Origin: Rotaria sp. Silwood1
Taxonomy: Eukaryota > Rotifera > Eurotatoria > Philodinida > Philodinidae
Direction: 5' to 3'
Assembly: GCA_905250075.1 (NCBI GenBank)
Contig: CAJNOP010000129.1
Coordinates: 427,671 to 491,670, forward strand
Length of the DNA stretch: 64,000 bases
The notes under the pieces are model-generated. The model saw only the letters and a list, made by a program, of their open reading frames with translations. It was not told the DNA's origin and ran no database searches. This document shows positions 59,890 to 64,000 of the stretch, piece by piece. The translations under genes and the position numbers were made by a program. Position 1 is the stretch's first letter. Each line of letters opens with the position of its first letter.

Positions 59890-61405
59890 TTATAATCTAT
59901 TACGTCGACACCGATTACAAGCCATAAAATGACATTGATAGCAACGGTACAGATATCGTGGTAAGAAATCACTACACTCTTCACATCTACCTCCACCTGG
60001 TGTATATGCCCATCCATTAGTGTGTTCACACTCATGATTAGCACGCAGTTGGTTAGCCATGCGTTGTACATATTCATTCATCTGTATTCTATTGTTGGCA
60101 TGTGGTATTTGAAGAGCAGGAATTCTAATTAAGAAAAAAAAACAATTGTATTTTTCTATAATTCTAATTTTATAGTCGCTTATGAATCATATAAATACCT
60201 TTCAGCACGGGCACGAGCTTCATCATGAAGATTTTGTTCATCCCATTGGGGACATTGGCAATTTTTCCAGGGTGTTGAACATATGTAACAGAATTGGGCA
60301 CGGCAACGACAAGTCATATGGTAACAGCCATGAGTCAACTCTATCATTGCTCGACATTGATAACAACGAGTCCAGCCGGCTTCACGAGCTGTTGCAAGAA
60401 CAGCTGATGTTGCTTCATCCTTGGGACAATCAAAATTGCCATGACTAGCCGCTTTGCAAATAGAACATGTTTTTACTTGGCAGCCTGGTCTAGGATACAA
60501 ATAATAAATAAAAACATTTATGAGCGTCAATTTCATCAATTTAATTTAAACGAAACTTCAAATGTAATTCTTTAGACATACTTTGGACATATACCAATGC
60601 TATCAACAATCAGTGCTGGAGGAATAAATGTCGAGCAAGTAGGTTGTGAACAATAAAGACGATCTTTTGTTGAGTATTCGAGATGTTTGGCATTAAAATT
60701 TTCTATTTCCTTCGATGTTAATCTAGCTAAATCAATCGGAATTATTTTTTGACAGCAACGAGGTGGCATCAGTGTTTCATCTTGCATTGATTTCATAAAC
60801 AATTCTTGAAGACAATCAATACAATATGTATGATTACATGGAAGACGAGGATCCGTTTGAATAGTATATTCCATACACAAAGCGCATTTTTTTCTAATAA
60901 TATCGTACATGTTATTGATTCAAAGTCAGCCCTTGAATAGTAGGAATTTACCTCTTCTGTTGTTTGTAAGGGATTACTATATCTTGAACGATTGATTTGT
61001 TGCTAGTCACTACAATAGAAACATTAGTATATGTAGTTTGCTCTCATGACAAAATCTTCTGCATGTATATTAGCTAATTTGCCCATTAGTTACTGACAAT
61101 ATAAACTAATATTCTTAAGTATAAGCTGTGAATTACAGTAAGCTAAACATACTTGTTTGTTCATCTTCATGGTCATTTTCATTATCAGAATCATGAAGCA
61201 GCATTGCCATACTACGAACTTCATCAGGAATTGCATCCAATGTGATACCAGCGAGTCGTGCTGCCAAGATTCTATCTTCCTCTTCTTGCATTTCTTGTAA
61301 AGTAATTTGTCGAATCAAAGCAAGATCTGTACGCCATGCATCATCAAAATTTTTTAATAATTGAAAATCAGGATCCGAATGATCAATGGCAATCGCATTT
61401 GCCAT
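59890..61405 (-). CDS. RBR (RING-IBR-RING) E3 ubiquitin ligase
   Basis: Five minus-strand exons join in frame: 61405-61153, 61009-60952, 60893-60582, 60489-60199 and 60124-59890 (1149 nt, 382 residues). The introns are 143, 58, 92 and 74 bp, all GT...AG with matching phases. RING1 starts at about residue 107 (CALCMEY...CNHTYCIDC...CC), followed by the IBR (C..P.C...CSICKAASHGNFDC). RING2 (CYQCRAMIELTHGCYHMTC) holds the expected catalytic Cys at about 263. RBR ligases accept ubiquitin on this Cys before passing it on. The C-terminal tail has a further Cys/His cluster (C-x-H...W...GGGRCEEC...LP.Y...C..C...AC) ending NRCRRNRL, a form I know from fungal IBR proteins. The N-terminus is acidic and helical (ITLQEMQEEEDRILAARLAG). 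No defect was seen. Confidence 0.92.
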
Positions 61406-62627
61406 TTGGTGTCTTCTTTTTTTCGACTATAGATTAAATAATAAATTTTTTATAAACTGAAATAAATACTTGACGAAGATAATGTACTATCTAAGCGCCA
61501 AATAGTAAGTTCTATGGCGGAAACTTTATCGATTTAGTATTAGAGTGAAAATATATGCTACATATGAAAAAAAAAATTAATTTTGCTATTAGAATAAAAT
61601 TGAGATAATAGAAAAACAGTCTATTTTGAACACAGTGAAATGCTAAATCAAAGATCAAACAATTTGAACATCAACACCCCATACCTCGAAAGTATTGTTT
61701 CATTGTACACTTATATGTGACTTTTCGAATATATTTTGATCACGATAAGCGGATTGAAATTTTGATAACTTAAAGAAAGGATTGATATCACTAGCAAATG
61801 CTCGATTACTTGTATTAATATTAATCATTAAAGACTTCTTCGGAAGTCAGTTTCCGAGTTATTCTCCTCTTTTAGTCCATAATGTTACGGGAGGAATTAT
61901 TTCATTTCTTGGATGAGTCTGCGTAATATCATAATATTAACAATATTACTTATGATCAACAATTGGAATCTTGGTAGAAATGTATTTACAGTTTTGATGA
62001 AAAGATATTCATAATGAATTTTAGTTCTCAAGCGCCTTCGATCTTCTCAGTGCTCTTAAAATTACTTTGATTTTCAATTATTCACTAGAAAAGAAACAAT
62101 GGATGGGAGAGATTCGAACGGTCAACATACTTTCCAATCTCATTGTTATTGAAATAACGAAGGATTCTAAACTTAAAGAGAGCCGTATAATAAGATTCTT
62201 TGTTACACACGCATTACTTCTCAAACACGCTCTGATCCATGCTGAGCACTGTTTTCGTTGGGATTTATATCAGTCGATAGACCTCTGCCAACAGAGTAAA
62301 ACATGGGTTACGTGTAAGTCAAACAAGCTTTTTATTGAAAAAAAAAACTTCTTCAAATATGTAATATGTTAATGCGGTACACTTGAGATGTCGTACATAA
62401 CAGTATGTTATATACTGAAAAATAAAAACCATTTGAAGAGGAAAATGTAGCTTATTATCCTAATTTGATAAACAATTTTTTTTTTTTTTTTAGAATATAA
62501 ACATCTTTATATCAGAGGGCAACATGAAAAGATTGGATACGCTCAGCCTATACGTCTTGTTCGAAAATTCTGATATCAACAAAAAAGCAAAATAGACATC
62601 GAAACTAGTGAATTATGGGATGGTCCA
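61406..62627. other. upstream of the RBR gene, no other gene
   Basis: Presumed RBR promoter next to 61420. The frame 62067-62372 is unrecognised; the same segment holds minus-strand tRNA-like promoter boxes (TGCTCAGCATGG near 62237-62248 and CCGTTCGAATC near 62110-62120), too far apart and unfolded for a tRNA. Confidence 0.4.
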
Positions 62628-63648
62628 GAATGAATGAATAATTTTTTGTTGGCAATTTTATGGTGTACTGTCTCGACGAATATAATCTAATTTACTTAAA
62701 AGAATTATGCGCCGTAGAATTCTGGACAAAATGGTAAAAAGAGAAATGTCTAAGACCGATAATATCACATGTTATATTATGAAAAGGAAAGATTTGTAAA
62801 GCATCATAGTTATTAATTAACGAATGATTCATCAAGGAAATGCTAGTCTCAGTATTTTGTCGATATTTTTGTTGATTATTATCGCTATAAGCTTGGGACT
62901 TTTTTTGCAGAAGATTCATGGAAGAATTGCGCAGGAAATGATATGTTTTACTCAACAACTATACTTTCTTCCATTATTGTAATCGTATATCGCTAAAGAA
63001 TAAAACTATGAGCAATTTTCAAAGTTTTTTACATTTTTCAATTATTTCTTTGTCAACATTTTCATCGTCATGTAACTGTGACTGTCTCTGACAACAGTTT
63101 CAACACATCACATTAAGCAATTCATTTTGAAAAGAATTCATTAGTACATTACAGACCTGATGAGCAGCTGAAACTGTCGCCAGAGAAACTCACCATTACA
63201 TGGCAATGTGAACGCTGGCTAAAAAAACAAATGAAAAGAATAAAAAAAATTTGAAAATTATTCATGGCTTTATTCTTCAGCTATGTGCGATTATAATAAT
63301 GAAAGGATGTATAATTGTTGAGAAAAACATATCTTTTCGTACAGAATTCTTCGATGAATCTTGTGCAAAAAAAGTTCGAAGTTTAGCGATAATAACCAAC
63401 AAAAATATCAACCAAATACTGAAATTACCATTTACTTGATGAATCATTCGTTATTGAAAAAATGTAACGTTTCACAAACTTTTCTTCTCATAATAAATTA
63501 TTTGTTATTATCGATCGTACACATTTTGCTTTTTTACTATTGTGTCGAGAATTCCACGGTGCATCTTTCTATCAGTAAACCAGATTATATTAACCAAGAC
63601 AATACACCATAACATTATAAATAAAAAAAATACCCATTTATTCTGAAT
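62628..63648. mobile_element. old long inverted repeat, about 400-bp arms
   Basis: The sequence 62628-63035 is related in inverse to 63235-63648. The translated arms make this visible: SDNNQQKYRQNTE on the minus strand at about 62870 against SDNNQQKYQPNTE on the plus strand at about 63385, followed by LMNHSL in both. The arms are clearly diverged, so the element is older than those at 32-34 and 45-47 kb. The spacer is 200 bp. No transposase or target duplication was found. Probably another foldback or TIR element, or an inverted duplication. Confidence 0.5.
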
Positions 63649-63935
63649 CACACGACATATGCAGCACTCGTATGTCTTCATTTATAGAAATTTATTTTTC
63701 TATTCTGTGGGGAAAAGCTATGGCCCTGAAGAATAGTAAAGAAATGTGATATACTAATATGATTACAAGCCAGGTGAGTTTTTTTTGTCTATTCTATTCG
63801 CTATTCTTTAAGAAGTCTTTTTTTTCAATCCTGCTATTTATTTAACTCTCTACTCATGATAAGGCCTAAAGAGACATAGTACTGATTACAAGTAACTTAT
63901 GAAGAATGTAAAGTATATAAAACTATGAGCAAAGA

Positions 63936-64000
63936 GGGTGTGGGTGTGAGTGAGTGTGGGTGTGAGTGAGTGTGGGTGTGAGTGGGTGTGGATGTGGGTG
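63936..64000 (+). repeat. telomere-like tandem array at window end
   Basis: Starting GGGTGTGGGTGTGAGTGAG, a 16-base unit TGTGGGTGTGAGTGAG is repeated about three times, ending in GGGTGTGGATGTGGGTG at the last base. The G-rich strand points right. It may be the G arm of another paired patch or an approach to a larger array beyond the window. Confidence 0.7.

Noticed and set aside
63154-63185. Third hammerhead ribozyme (CTGATGAGCAGCTGAAAC)
   Set aside because: The core words are present, but stem II would have at most one or two pairs and stem I does not form.

Overview
The window looks like nuclear DNA of a bdelloid rotifer (Adineta/Rotaria type). It is AT-rich, the genes are compact with introns of about 50-140 bp and clean GT...AG borders, and it holds gene families expanded in bdelloids (kinesin-light-chain-like TPR and ADP-ribosyltransferase-TPR relics, F-box proteins, D8C-like membrane proteins). 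Short patches of degenerate TGTGGG/TGTGAG are scattered throughout; TGTGGG is the telomere unit reported for Adineta vaga. Family names come from recognising motifs by eye; no database search was run.

Layout. 1-8 kb: gene-poor, with a broken TPR fragment, a broken GPCR and a non-autonomous Helitron. 8.6-10.7 kb: an ankyrin-repeat plus Mab-21/cGAS-like nucleotidyltransferase gene with its catalytic residues present. 12.4-13.2 kb: a broken CmcJ/AsaB-like oxidoreductase, probably acquired. 14.3-17.1 kb: two tandem four-exon genes for a single-pass membrane protein with a D8C-like ectodomain, the first dead and the second intact, followed by a palindromic element with an 8-bp target duplication. 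20.7-24.0 kb: a broken ADP-ribosyltransferase-TPR gene. 27.2-27.3 kb: two hammerhead-ribozyme-like motifs. 27.9-30.7 kb: a single-exon DEAH helicase with eight C-x5-C-x4-C-x3-H fingers. 32.1-34.2 kb: two long-TIR elements side by side. 36.9-38.8 kb: an old TIR element next to a non-LTR reverse transcriptase scrap. 40.0-42.1 kb: a GH3-type adenylating enzyme. 44.3-45.0 kb: a fragment of a queuosine-salvage (QNG1/DUF2419) gene. 45.4-47.6 kb: two roughly 1-kb MULE-like elements, one with a FLYWCH zinc-finger ORF. 53.8-55.8 kb: a four-exon F-box gene. 57.8-58.7 kb: a phosphopentomutase/PGM2 pseudogene. 59.9-61.4 kb: a five-exon RBR (RING-IBR-RING) ubiquitin ligase with a fungal-type C-terminus. 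62.6-63.6 kb: an old inverted repeat. 63.9-64.0 kb: a G-rich telomere-like tandem array running off the window.

Six protein genes look intact (Ank-Mab21, D8C copy B, DEAH helicase, GH3, F-box, RBR). Five multi-exon or two-exon models close in frame across every intron, which supports their structure. The rest is accessory-type DNA: decayed genes, foldback or MULE-like elements, and 17 telomere-like patches. Thirteen of the patches consist of a TG-rich stretch followed closely by a CA-rich stretch, always in that order on the + strand. One pair interrupts the FLYWCH ORF, one lies inside the PGM2 pseudogene, and two bracket the QNG1 fragment. This recurrent end-to-end miniature telomere structure is the most unusual feature of the window; it may be a scar of break repair with telomere addition or snap-back synthesis. 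The genes do not form one pathway; their neighbourhood looks like the result of acquisition, breakage and transposition.
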